DNA of 50,345 nucleotides from assembly GCA_902792895.1 (NCBI GenBank), contig CADBBK010000018.1, positions 1 to 50,345 on the forward strand, given 5' to 3'. This stretch comes from an uncultured Bacteroidales bacterium (lineage in GTDB: Bacteria; Bacteroidota; Bacteroidia; Bacteroidales; Muribaculaceae). Positions 16,081-23,589 of the stretch are shown piece by piece (the stretch's first letter is position 1; each line of letters opens with the position of its first letter). Below the pieces are notes generated by a model that did no database searches, was not told where the DNA came from, and was given only the letters and a program-made list of their open reading frames with translations. The translations under genes were made by a program, and so were the position numbers.

Positions 16081-17238
16081 ATGTTATTGAACAAGATAAT
16101 GATGCAGATTCCGGTGGCCACTCCCGACACGGTGGCTGCCAACAAGATACAGTCGATGACCAACACCGTCACCTCGCATGTCGACTCACTGGCCCAGCAG
16201 CTGCATCCCGACTCGATTGCGGCGATGACGCCTGACAAGATTGTAGACCGCTTCAAGTACTTGGACCTGGGCAGCCTGGTGACCTCGCTGTCGAGCCAGC
16301 TGGTTTCGCTGGGACTGCGCATTCTTGCCGCCATCGTGATTTTCTACATCGGCAAGTTCATCATCAACAAGATATACAGCGTGGTGCGTGCCCTGATGGT
16401 GCGCAAGGACTTTGACCGCTCGTTGATTTCGTTCCTGCTGTCGTTCATCAGAATCACCCTGCTGTTCCTGCTCATCATCACCGTCATCGGGGTGCTGGGC
16501 ATCGAGACCAGCTCGTTCATCGCCATCTTTGCCAGTGCCGGTGTCGCCATCGGTATGGCCCTGAGCGGCACGTTGCAGAACTTTGCCGGCGGTGTGCTCA
16601 TCCTGCTGCTCAAGCCTTACAAGGTGGGTGACTACATCGAGTTCGGGGACCTGAAGGGCACGGTGCGCGAAATCCAGATCTTCAACACGGTTATCAACAC
16701 CTATAACAACGACCGCATCGTCATCCCCAACGGCGGTCTCGCCACCAGTTCGCTCAAGAACTTCAGCGCCGAGCCTTACCACCGCGTGGAGTGGCGTGTG
16801 GGCATCAGCTACGGCGACGATGTGGAGGTGGCCCGGAAAGTCGCCCTCGACATCCTCGCTGCCGACCCGCGCATTGTCCACACCGATGCCGACGTCAAGG
16901 AAGACGAACAGCCCGTCGAGCAGCCCCACGAGGACCAGCAGGAGAAGCCCATGCCTTGGTGGAAACGCCTGTTCCACTGGCACCGTCGCCATGCCGAGGA
17001 ACTCCGCGAGGAGCATGAGGCAAGGCTCGCTGCCCTGATTCCCAAGCCCAATTACACCCCTAGCGTGAATGTCGAGAGCCTGGACGACAGCCAGGTGACG
17101 CTCATCGTGAGGGCCTGGACCGAGATTGCCAACTACTGGGGGGTGCTCTACGAGGTGAACGAGCAGATTTACAAGCAGTTCCCGCAGCACGGCATCCACT
17201 TCCCGTTCCCGCAGATGGACGTCCACGTCAACAGTTAA
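16081..17238 (+). CDS. MscS-family mechanosensitive channel
   Basis: 385 residues. A soluble N-terminal stretch (1-75) precedes three membrane segments, the last being the pore helix FASAGVAIGMALSGTLQNFAGGVLILLLKPYKVGDYIEF, followed by the beta domain (VREIQIFNTVINTYNNDRIVIPN). MscS channels open under membrane tension and release solutes during hypo-osmotic shock. The C-terminal domain is interrupted by an Asp/Glu/Gln/His-rich insert (about 273-325: VKEDEQPVEQPHEDQQEKP and so on), not part of the core fold. A -7-like TACCTTTG lies at 16047-16054. The TPR gene follows after 52 bases on the same strand. Confidence 0.92.
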   Translation: MLLNKIMMQIPVATPDTVAANKIQSMTNTVTSHVDSLAQQLHPDSIAAMTPDKIVDRFKYLDLGSLVTSLSSQLVSLGLRILAAIVIFYIGKFIINKIYSVVRALMVRKDFDRSLISFLLSFIRITLLFLLIITVIGVLGIETSSFIAIFASAGVAIGMALSGTLQNFAGGVLILLLKPYKVGDYIEFGDLKGTVREIQIFNTVINTYNNDRIVIPNGGLATSSLKNFSAEPYHRVEWRVGISYGDDVEVARKVALDILAADPRIVHTDADVKEDEQPVEQPHEDQQEKPMPWWKRLFHWHRRHAEELREEHEARLAALIPKPNYTPSVNVESLDDSQVTLIVRAWTEIANYWGVLYEVNEQIYKQFPQHGIHFPFPQMDVHVNS

Positions 17239-17290
17239 TCAGTTAGGAGTTCCGTTATTTCCGTTCAATCCGTTTTATCCATTGGCAAGA

Positions 17291-18220
17291 ATGAAGAATC
17301 AGTTATCACGGTTATTGGTGGTTGTGGCTGTGCTGGTGGCGTGGCTGCAGGGTGGGGCACAGGTCATCAACTCCATCGGCGACGAGAACATGAAGGTGGA
17401 GCAGGGGCTCAAACCCCAGCCGAAGAAGACCGACAACCCCTATATCGCTGACCTGGACACCGAGACGCCCTATTTTCAGTGCATCGACTCGGCCCAGACC
17501 TATATCTATAGCCATGACTGGCCCATCGCCGAGCAGTGGCTGCTCAAGGCCTTCAAGGCAGACCCCGACAACCCATCTAACTCGATGGTGCTGAGCAACA
17601 TCGCCACGCTGCAACGCTATCAGGGCAAACTGGCTGATGCTGTGAAAAACTACTCCCTCGCCCTCGACATGACGCCCCATGCCGTGACGCTGCTGCTCAA
17701 CCGTGCCGCCCTCTATGTCGAGATGGACAGCGTGCAGCGCGCCATCGATGACTATGAGCGCGTGTGCGAACTCGATATGTACGACACCGAGTCACGCTAC
17801 TCGCTGGGCGTGCTGGCGATGGAGCAGGGCGACACCCGCCGTGCCGAGGACCTGTTCAACGAGATCAAGCGCATCAACCCCAACTCAGGCCTCTACCACG
17901 AGGGCATGGGCCTGCTGCACAAGCGCAACGGCAACCACGGCCGCGCCGCCGAACTCTTCACCCAGGTCATCAAGGTGCAGCCCAGCGCCCAACTGCTGGG
18001 GCACCGTGCCGACTGCTATCTTGCCATGAAGCGCCTCAACGATGCCGAGGCTGACATCCGCACCGCCCTCGAGATGGCCCCCGACGACCCCTACCTGTAC
18101 CTGTTGCGCGCCAAGCTGAACAAACTGCGTTTCCAGCGCGACGACATGCAGCGCGACATCGACACCGCCGTCTCCCTGGGCCTCACCCGCGACTACATCA
18201 ACCAATCCCTCAACGAATAA
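17291..18220 (+). CDS. Exported TPR-repeat protein
   Basis: 309 residues from ATG 17291 (MKNQLSRLLVVVAVLVAWLQGGAQV), with a signal peptide; the frame upstream would use TTG. The rest is made of helical TPR-like units, for example ALDMTPHAVTLLLNRAALYV, YSLGVLAMEQGDTRRAEDLF, and a last unit ADIRTALEMAPDDPYLYLLRA. TPR arrays are protein-binding scaffolds in the periplasm in such exported forms; partners are unknown. It follows the MscS channel by 52 bases and may share its transcript. No terminator is obvious before the promoter at 18268. Confidence 0.85.
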   Translation: MKNQLSRLLVVVAVLVAWLQGGAQVINSIGDENMKVEQGLKPQPKKTDNPYIADLDTETPYFQCIDSAQTYIYSHDWPIAEQWLLKAFKADPDNPSNSMVLSNIATLQRYQGKLADAVKNYSLALDMTPHAVTLLLNRAALYVEMDSVQRAIDDYERVCELDMYDTESRYSLGVLAMEQGDTRRAEDLFNEIKRINPNSGLYHEGMGLLHKRNGNHGRAAELFTQVIKVQPSAQLLGHRADCYLAMKRLNDAEADIRTALEMAPDDPYLYLLRAKLNKLRFQRDDMQRDIDTAVSLGLTRDYINQSLNE

Positions 18221-18267
18221 CCCCGAGCCTCAAACCCCGGCCACTCGGTAGAAAAAAACCGAAAAAC

Positions 18268-18298
18268 TTGCACAGGTGGCCACAAATGGCTACCTTTG
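18268..18298 (+). promoter_or_regulatory. Bacteroidota-type promoter P1 for the small membrane-protein gene
   Basis: TTG at 18268-18270, 20-bp spacer, TACCTTTG at 18291-18298. It lies just upstream of the 29-bp repeat array and 120 bases before ATG 18418. Confidence 0.75.
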
Positions 18299-18312
18299 TA
18301 CTGCGCTAAAAG

Positions 18313-18375
18313 GTAAGCCCTTGCGCTTACTTTTGCCAGAAGTAAGTTCTTAAGCTTACTTTTGCTTGAAGTAAG
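18313..18375 (+). repeat. 29-bp repeat array with GTAAG...CTTAC stems and embedded -7-like motifs
   Basis: GTAAG occurs at 18313, 18342 and 18371, exactly 29 bases apart. The first two units fold as small stems (GTAAGC with GCTTAC; AAGTAAG with CTTACTT) and each is followed by TTTTG. Each also reads TACTTTTG (18328-18335 and 18357-18364), which fits TAnnTTTG. The second has TTG at 18333-18335 about 21 bases upstream. The third unit is degenerate. It may be a tandem promoter array, an attenuator-like leader, or both. Confidence 0.7.
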
Positions 18376-18417
18376 CCGTAGCCCTTAACGCGTATGTACT
18401 CATTATAAGATTAAGAT

Positions 18418-18621
18418 ATGGATAGCCATCAAGCGGTGGCTCATCGTGTCCTCCATGGCCATCTAGCAAGAAGCTATGGCTTCCTTGTCGCAGCCAAGTC
18501 CATCCTGCGCTTCAGCGAGACCAAGGAAAGCGAGAAATCCGAGTACGTCCTGGCCGGCACCCTGGTGAGCATCGCCATTGCCGTCGCCTGCGGCATCATG
18601 GTGATTGCCGACAGATTATAA
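18418..18621 (+). CDS. Candidate small membrane protein, 67 residues
   Basis: Not a family I recognise. The second half of the frame shows the codon use of neighbouring genes (many GCC, ATC, CTG, GAG) and encodes a soluble stretch RFSETKESEKSE followed by one hydrophobic helix EYVLAGTLVSIAIAVACGIM and a short tail. It has its own good promoter (18268-18298) and an AT-rich leader with the 29-bp array. The gene ends 33 bases before the methyltransferase, so a joint transcript is possible. The N-terminal 25 residues look less protein-like, and the true start could be further in. Confidence 0.5.
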   Translation: MDSHQAVAHRVLHGHLARSYGFLVAAKSILRFSETKESEKSEYVLAGTLVSIAIAVACGIMVIADRL

Positions 18622-18654
18622 TAAGTGTGTTTTTTTTGATGATTATTAGGCACG

Positions 18655-20061
18655 ATGAGAAAGAAGAAAGATATTCCGGTAATTGAGGGATTTGAGATAA
18701 CGGGCGTGGCGGCCGAGGGTAAGAGCCTGGGTCGCTGGAACGACCTGGTGGTGTTTGTGCCCTATGGGGCGCCGGGCGATGTGATAGACCTGAAAATCGA
18801 CCGCAAGAAGCACAGCTTTGCCGAGGGACATATCGAGCGGCTGGTGAAGCCGAGTGAGTTGCGCGTGGAGCCGATGTGTGAGCACTTCGGCGTGTGCGGC
18901 GGCTGCAAGTGGCAGCATCTGCCCTATGAGTACCAGCTGCAGTGCAAGCAGCAGCAGGTGGTGGATGCGATGGAACGCATCGCCAAGGTGCCGATTCCGG
19001 CCATCAACCCCATCCTGGGGTCGGCAGCGACAACGCATTACCGCAACAAACTGGAATTCACGTTCTCGAACAAATGCTGGCTCACGCGTGAGCAGCTGGA
19101 GAGCGGCGCCGAGTTCCCCGACCGCAATGCGGCGGGATTCCACATCCCCGGGGCCTTTGACAAGGTGCTGGACATCAAGCGGTGCTGGCTGCAGGACGAC
19201 ATCAGCAACGAGATGCGCCTATTCATCCGCAACCACTGCGTGGAGCGGGGTTACTCGTTCTATGACATCCGCGGGCAGCAGGGCTTCATCCGCATGACGA
19301 TGACGCGCACGGCCAGCACGGGCGAGGTGATGGAGGTGATTGTGTTCGGCGAGGACAACAGGCAAGCCATCGAGGATGTGATGAGCGCCGTGCACGAGCG
19401 TTTCCCGCAGATTACCTCGCTGCTCTATGTCGTCAACCTCAAGGTCAACGACTCGCTCGCCGACCAAGAGTTCATCACCTACAGCGGCCGTGACTACATC
19501 GAGGAGGAGATGGAAGGTCTGCGGTTCCGAGTGGGCCCCAAGTCCTTCTACCAGACCAACTCGCGCCAGGCCTATGAACTCTACAAGGTGGCGCGCCGCA
19601 TGGCAGCCCTCACGGGCGATGAACTCGTCTATGACCTGTACACCGGCACGGGCACCATCGCCAACTTCGTTGCCCGCCAGGCACGTCAGGTCATCGGCAT
19701 CGAGTATGTGCCCGAGGCCATCGAGGACGCTAAACTGAACTCCCGCGTCAACGGCATCGAGAACACGCTGTTCTATGCCGGTGACATGAAAGATGTGCTC
19801 ACCGACGACTTCATCGCCGAGCATGGCCGTCCCGAGGTCATGATCATCGACCCGCCCCGCGCCGGCATGCACGAGGACGTGGTGAAGGTCATCCTCAACG
19901 CCGAGCCCCAGCGCCTGGTGTATGTGAGCTGCAACCCCGCGACCCAGGCGCGCGACGTCGCCCTGCTCGACGAGAAATACCGTGTGGTGGAGATCCAGCC
20001 CGTGGACATGTTCCCCCACACCCATCACGTCGAGAACGTCACCCTGCTCGAGAAGAAGTAA
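18655..20061 (+). CDS. rlmD: RNA 5-methyluridine methyltransferase (RlmD/RumA-like, iron-sulfur)
   Basis: 468 residues. It transfers a methyl group from S-adenosylmethionine to C5 of a uridine, most likely in 23S rRNA. An N-terminal TRAM domain (about 5-65) is followed by a cluster-binding set Cys75, Cys81, Cys84 (CEHFGVCGGC) and Cys177 (IKRCW). The methyltransferase core has DLYTGTGTIA, a motif IIDPPRAGMHEDV and the catalytic VSCNPATQARD. Family members split into U747- and U1939-specific enzymes, and which one this is cannot be settled by eye, so the symbol is tentative. The neighbour upstream is the small membrane-protein candidate; two palindromes follow downstream. Confidence 0.9.
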   Translation: MRKKKDIPVIEGFEITGVAAEGKSLGRWNDLVVFVPYGAPGDVIDLKIDRKKHSFAEGHIERLVKPSELRVEPMCEHFGVCGGCKWQHLPYEYQLQCKQQQVVDAMERIAKVPIPAINPILGSAATTHYRNKLEFTFSNKCWLTREQLESGAEFPDRNAAGFHIPGAFDKVLDIKRCWLQDDISNEMRLFIRNHCVERGYSFYDIRGQQGFIRMTMTRTASTGEVMEVIVFGEDNRQAIEDVMSAVHERFPQITSLLYVVNLKVNDSLADQEFITYSGRDYIEEEMEGLRFRVGPKSFYQTNSRQAYELYKVARRMAALTGDELVYDLYTGTGTIANFVARQARQVIGIEYVPEAIEDAKLNSRVNGIENTLFYAGDMKDVLTDDFIAEHGRPEVMIIDPPRAGMHEDVVKVILNAEPQRLVYVSCNPATQARDVALLDEKYRVVEIQPVDMFPHTHHVENVTLLEKK

Positions 20062-20155
20062 GGGCAACGCCCCGCACAGGGACTGTGGGAACGATGCAGT
20101 CGTGTCGCTGGCCTGCTGCGAAAATAAAAGCACTGATAATCAATTTGTCTGCTCG

Positions 20156-20183
20156 CTAGAGACGCAAAATTTTGCGTCTCTAG
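20156..20183. repeat. Perfect 28-bp palindrome (GAGACGCAAAA family)
   Basis: A perfect palindrome: CTAGAGACGCAAAA followed immediately by its reverse complement. It lies 95 bases after the rlmD stop and 29 bases before a second copy. As RNA it could only make a hairpin without a loop, so a DNA site or cruciform, or the termini of two abutting elements, is as likely. Confidence 0.88.
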
Positions 20184-20212
20184 TGCTGTATTTGGGAAAA
20201 GCCTAACGGTTG

Positions 20213-20234
20213 GAGACGCAAAATTTTGCGTCTC
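20213..20234. repeat. Perfect 22-bp palindrome, second copy
   Basis: GAGACGCAAAA followed by its reverse complement. Same core as 20156-20183 and the interrupted copy at 285-374. The 20062-20383 spacer contains only these palindromes and the TTAGG-type array. Confidence 0.88.
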
Positions 20235-20329
20235 TACATTGTTCTGGTAGCAAACAGCGGAATTGTTTGCCAAAGCATGGCGGCTGTGTTCTAATTCGCC
20301 TCAGGCTTTGAATGATGACACAACGCCCC

Positions 20330-20386
20330 CCTAACTCCTAACTCCTAACGCCTAACACCTAAAACCTAAAACCTAACGCCTACCTA
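20330..20386 (-). repeat. TTAGG-type array ending at the ABC ATPase stop codon
   Basis: CCTAACT, CCTAACG and CCTAAAA units on the plus strand. On the minus strand this reads GGCGTTAGGTTTTAGG and follows directly the TAG stop of the ATPase gene, so the G-rich strand is again sense. Confidence 0.85.
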
Positions 20387-21058
20387 CAGTTCCGTTCTCT
20401 CGACGAGGAAGCCGTCGAGCATGTCGATGACGCGGTGGGCGTAGGAGGCGTCGCGCTGCGAGTGCGTTACCATGACGATGGTGGTGCCCTCCTCGTTGAG
20501 GCTGGCGAGCAGTTCCATCACCTCCTTGCCGTTGCGGGTGTCGAGGTTGCCTGTGGGTTCATCGGCGAGAATCAGCCGCGGGTTGCTCACCACGGCACGC
20601 GCGATGGCCACACGCTGCTGCTGGCCGCCCGAGAGCTGGTTGGGGTAGTGGGTGGCGCGGTGCGAGATGTTGAGGTACCGCAGCACCTCGGTCACCTTGG
20701 CCTTGCGCTCGGCTGCAGGCACGCCCATATACTTGAGGGGCAGTTCCACGTTCTGCTCGACGTTGAGTTCGTCGATGAGGTTGAAGCCCTGGAAGACAAA
20801 GCCGATTTTCCCCTTGCGCATCTCGGTGCGCTGGCTCTCCTTGAGTTGCCCCACCTCGACGCCGTCGAGCAGGTAGTTGCCCTCGCTGGGGTTGTCGAGC
20901 AGTCCCAGGATGTTGAGCAGCGTGGTCTTGCCGCAGCCCGACGGTCCCATGATGGCGACAAACTCCCCGTCTTCCACTTCCATGTTGATGCCGCCCAGTG
21001 CCACGGTATAGACATCGCTCTGGCGGTACACTTTCTTCAGATTGCTTATTTGTATCAT
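20384..21058 (-). CDS. ABC transporter ATP-binding protein (MacB/LolD type)
   Basis: 224 residues, a complete ATPase of the family that energises FtsX-like permeases. Walker [10 protein letters not shown] (38-46), Q-loop [11 protein letters not shown], signature LSGGQQQR (142-149), Walker [10 protein letters not shown] (162-170) and a switch His in MVTHSQRD. It sits 42 bases downstream of the large permease on the same strand, a two-gene operon. Related systems move lipoproteins, peptides or act as mechanotransmitters rather than importing solutes. Confidence 0.95.
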   Translation of the reverse strand: MIQISNLKKVYRQSDVYTVALGGINMEVEDGEFVAIMGPSGCGKTTLLNILGLLDNPSEGNYLLDGVEVGQLKESQRTEMRKGKIGFVFQGFNLIDELNVEQNVELPLKYMGVPAAERKAKVTEVLRYLNISHRATHYPNQLSGGQQQRVAIARAVVSNPRLILADEPTGNLDTRNGKEVMELLASLNEEGTTIVMVTHSQRDASYAHRVIDMLDGFLVERTEL

Positions 21059-21100
21059 TGTTTCAGTTTGCTTTTACTGGTTAATGTGTGGAGGATGCCG

Positions 21101-23470
21101 TCACTCGGCCTTGATGCTCGTGGCGGGATTCTCGTGGGCGGTGCGCCAGCTCTGGATGACCACGGTGCCCAGGGTGACCAGGCCCACAAGCAGCAGGCTG
21201 AGCGGGAATATCCACCAGTGGATGGTCGTGCGCTCGGCAAAGTAGGCCAGCGTGAGTTTGCCGACGAAATAGGCCAGCGGTGCTCCGATGAGCCAGCTGA
21301 TGAGCAGCAGCCGCGCATAGTGGCGGCAGAACATCACGATGATTTCGCCCGAATTGGCGCCCGATACCTTGCGGATGCTGATTTCTTTGCGGCGGTACTC
21401 GGTCTCGAACAGCGTCAGGCAGAATACCCCGATGAGGGTGATAATCAGGCAGATGAGGGTGATGATGAGCACCTGCTTGAAGTAGCGGAACTCGTTGTGG
21501 TAGGTCAGGTCGAACATCTGGTCGAGGTGGTGCACCTCGCCGGCCTCGTGGTTGCTGCAGTGCAGCACGGCGGCAGCAATCTGCTGCTCGATGTGGCTGC
21601 GGTCGGCATCGGGTGCGATGCGCACGTTGAGCAGCCAGTTGCCCTGCTTGCTGGTGTTGACAAACATCACGGGCTGGTTGTTGCCGATGCGTGTGGTGCC
21701 GTAGCGGATGTTCTCGCACACGCCCACCACCATCGAACTGTCGAGGATGCCCAGCGGCTTGTTCATCTCCATCCAGTCCCACTTCTTGCGCGCGGCCTCG
21801 TTGATGATGCAGCAGTCGCCCGAGGGGTCGCTCTTGTCAAAGTCGCGTCCCTCGACGATCTTGATGCCCATGGTGCGCAGGTAGTCATAGTCCACCGGCA
21901 GCAGCATGAACCTGATGAAGTGGGCCGAGTCCTCGAGGCACAGCGTGCTGTAGGAGTCGTTGGCGCCCATTGTCGCGGCCGAGTAGCCCACGCGTTCCAC
22001 CCCGGGCACCTGCATGAGCGTCTCGCGCAGGGCGGGGAAATAGGCGTTCTCGCCGGGCTCGAGGGCGGTGTACAGCACCTGGTCCTTGTCGTAGCCGTAA
22101 TCCGACTCAAAGATGTAGTGGCTCTGCATCAACAGGATGCCGATGTAGGTAATCATGAATACCGACACCACCAGTTGCAGGCACACCAGCGTCTGGCGCA
22201 GCCTGCGGCCCTGGGGCGTGAGGCCCAGCGACGTTTTCAGGGCCATCGCGGTGGGGTAGGAGGTGGCAAAGATGGCCGGGTAGGTGCCCGCCACGATGCC
22301 GATGACAATGGCCAGCACGATGATGGCAGCGACCAGCACGAGGTGCTTGCCCAGAGCGATGTCGCCGGCAATCAGATCACTGCCGGCCGATAGTCCTGCC
22401 AGCAGATGGCACAGGCCCATCGCCAGCACGGCGGCTACCAGGGCGGTGATGACGCACTCGGCCACGATGCCCAGCCGTAGCGAGCGCCGCGATGCCCCCA
22501 TCACGAGACGCGTGTTCAGGCTGCGCACCCGCATGGGGCTCTCGGCGAGCGTGAAGTTCAGGAAGTTGATGGCCGCCACGATGAGGATGAGCAGGCTGGC
22601 CACCTCCAGGATGAGCAGCATGCTGCGGTAGCCGCTGTCGGCAAACGAGTAGGTGGAGTGGGCAAAGTAGGTGTCGCGCAGCGGCGTGAACTGGAAGTTG
22701 GTGTTCTCGAGTTGCTTGGCCTTGGTGCCGATGAGTTCGGGCGGCAGCGACTGGAGCATGGTGGAGACGATGGACTGCTTGAGGGGCTGGATGAGGCTGT
22801 CCACGTTGTGGACGCCCTCGCGCACCTTGACCAGGCAGGTGAAGGCAAAGTTGTAGTCCCCCAGTCCGATGTCGCCCAGGTTGGTCACGATGGCATTGGG
22901 CGCCACGCAGTTCTCAGGGAAGTCCTCATACACGCCGCGCACCTTGATGGGCACGCCGCCCTCATAGATCATCTCCTTGCCTGCAGCACTGGTTGTGCCG
23001 AAGTACTCCCTCGCGATGCTTGCCGGGATGATGATGCCCGTGCGGTCGCTGTCGGTCCACTGGATGTTGCCGTCCACCACACGGCGCGTGAGGGCGCTCA
23101 CGGCATCGTTGTTGCCCATGATGAACGGGAACTCAAATGTGACATCATCCTTGACGCACGTCACGTTACCGCTGATGCCCGTCTTGTTGGACATCAGCGA
23201 CACGGCCTCGACCTGTGGCAGGCGCGCCAGGTCATCGGCTATGGGGCGGCACATCGCATCGCTCCACTGCCACTCGTTGTACACAAAGTCGGACTCCAGG
23301 CGGTAGATGCGCTCATAGTCGTCCACCCCCTTGTTGTAGGTGACCTGGTAGATGACCTGTGTCATCAGCACATAGAACGCGGCAAAGGCCACAATGAGCC
23401 CGACGAGGTTCAACGCTGTCGCCCATTTGAACCTGCGGGCCATGTACAGTATGTTTTTGAAGATAGTCAT
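21101..23470 (-). CDS. FtsX/MacB-like ABC transporter permease, large Bacteroidota form
   Basis: 789 residues. An N-terminal membrane helix (about 17-40) is followed by a large periplasmic MacB-type domain (about 41-270), three helices of the first FtsX core (with NFLNFTLAESPMRVRSLNTR and RLVMGAS), a second MacB-like domain (about 440-650) and the final FtsX core ending ...VTLGTVVIQSWRTAHENPATSIKAE. The FtsX motif EIxIRKVxGA is visible as EISIRKVSGA. Such double-core permeases are frequent in Bacteroidota and often belong to antimicrobial peptide or envelope stress systems. No sensor or regulator lies beside it. The start is ATG 23470. Confidence 0.93.
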   Translation of the reverse strand: MTIFKNILYMARRFKWATALNLVGLIVAFAAFYVLMTQVIYQVTYNKGVDDYERIYRLESDFVYNEWQWSDAMCRPIADDLARLPQVEAVSLMSNKTGISGNVTCVKDDVTFEFPFIMGNNDAVSALTRRVVDGNIQWTDSDRTGIIIPASIAREYFGTTSAAGKEMIYEGGVPIKVRGVYEDFPENCVAPNAIVTNLGDIGLGDYNFAFTCLVKVREGVHNVDSLIQPLKQSIVSTMLQSLPPELIGTKAKQLENTNFQFTPLRDTYFAHSTYSFADSGYRSMLLILEVASLLILIVAAINFLNFTLAESPMRVRSLNTRLVMGASRRSLRLGIVAECVITALVAAVLAMGLCHLLAGLSAGSDLIAGDIALGKHLVLVAAIIVLAIVIGIVAGTYPAIFATSYPTAMALKTSLGLTPQGRRLRQTLVCLQLVVSVFMITYIGILLMQSHYIFESDYGYDKDQVLYTALEPGENAYFPALRETLMQVPGVERVGYSAATMGANDSYSTLCLEDSAHFIRFMLLPVDYDYLRTMGIKIVEGRDFDKSDPSGDCCIINEAARKKWDWMEMNKPLGILDSSMVVGVCENIRYGTTRIGNNQPVMFVNTSKQGNWLLNVRIAPDADRSHIEQQIAAAVLHCSNHEAGEVHHLDQMFDLTYHNEFRYFKQVLIITLICLIITLIGVFCLTLFETEYRRKEISIRKVSGANSGEIIVMFCRHYARLLLISWLIGAPLAYFVGKLTLAYFAERTTIHWWIFPLSLLLVGLVTLGTVVIQSWRTAHENPATSIKAE

Positions 23471-23536
23471 TTCGTCATTGCTCGGTAGAGAGGGTTGTCA
23501 AACCAGGGGAAGTCCCTGCCTGTGTCGTGTGAAACA

Positions 23537-23578
23537 GGCATTGCCGTGATGCGCTGGATGGTGCATCACGGCAATGCC
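23537..23578 (-). terminator. Strong hairpin downstream of the M16 peptidase gene
   Basis: A perfect 16-bp stem (23537-23552 with 23563-23578) with a 10-base loop lies 11 bases past the peptidase stop. On the minus strand the trailing T tract is weak (TGTTTC), so it may be an mRNA-stabilising hairpin rather than a clean terminator. Confidence 0.6.
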
Positions 23579-23589
23579 GGTGTGGCGGG

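Noticed and set aside
18655-20061. Calling the RNA methyltransferase RlmC with certainty
   Set aside because: Motifs alone do not separate U747 from U1939 enzymes; I gave the symbol rlmD as tentative.
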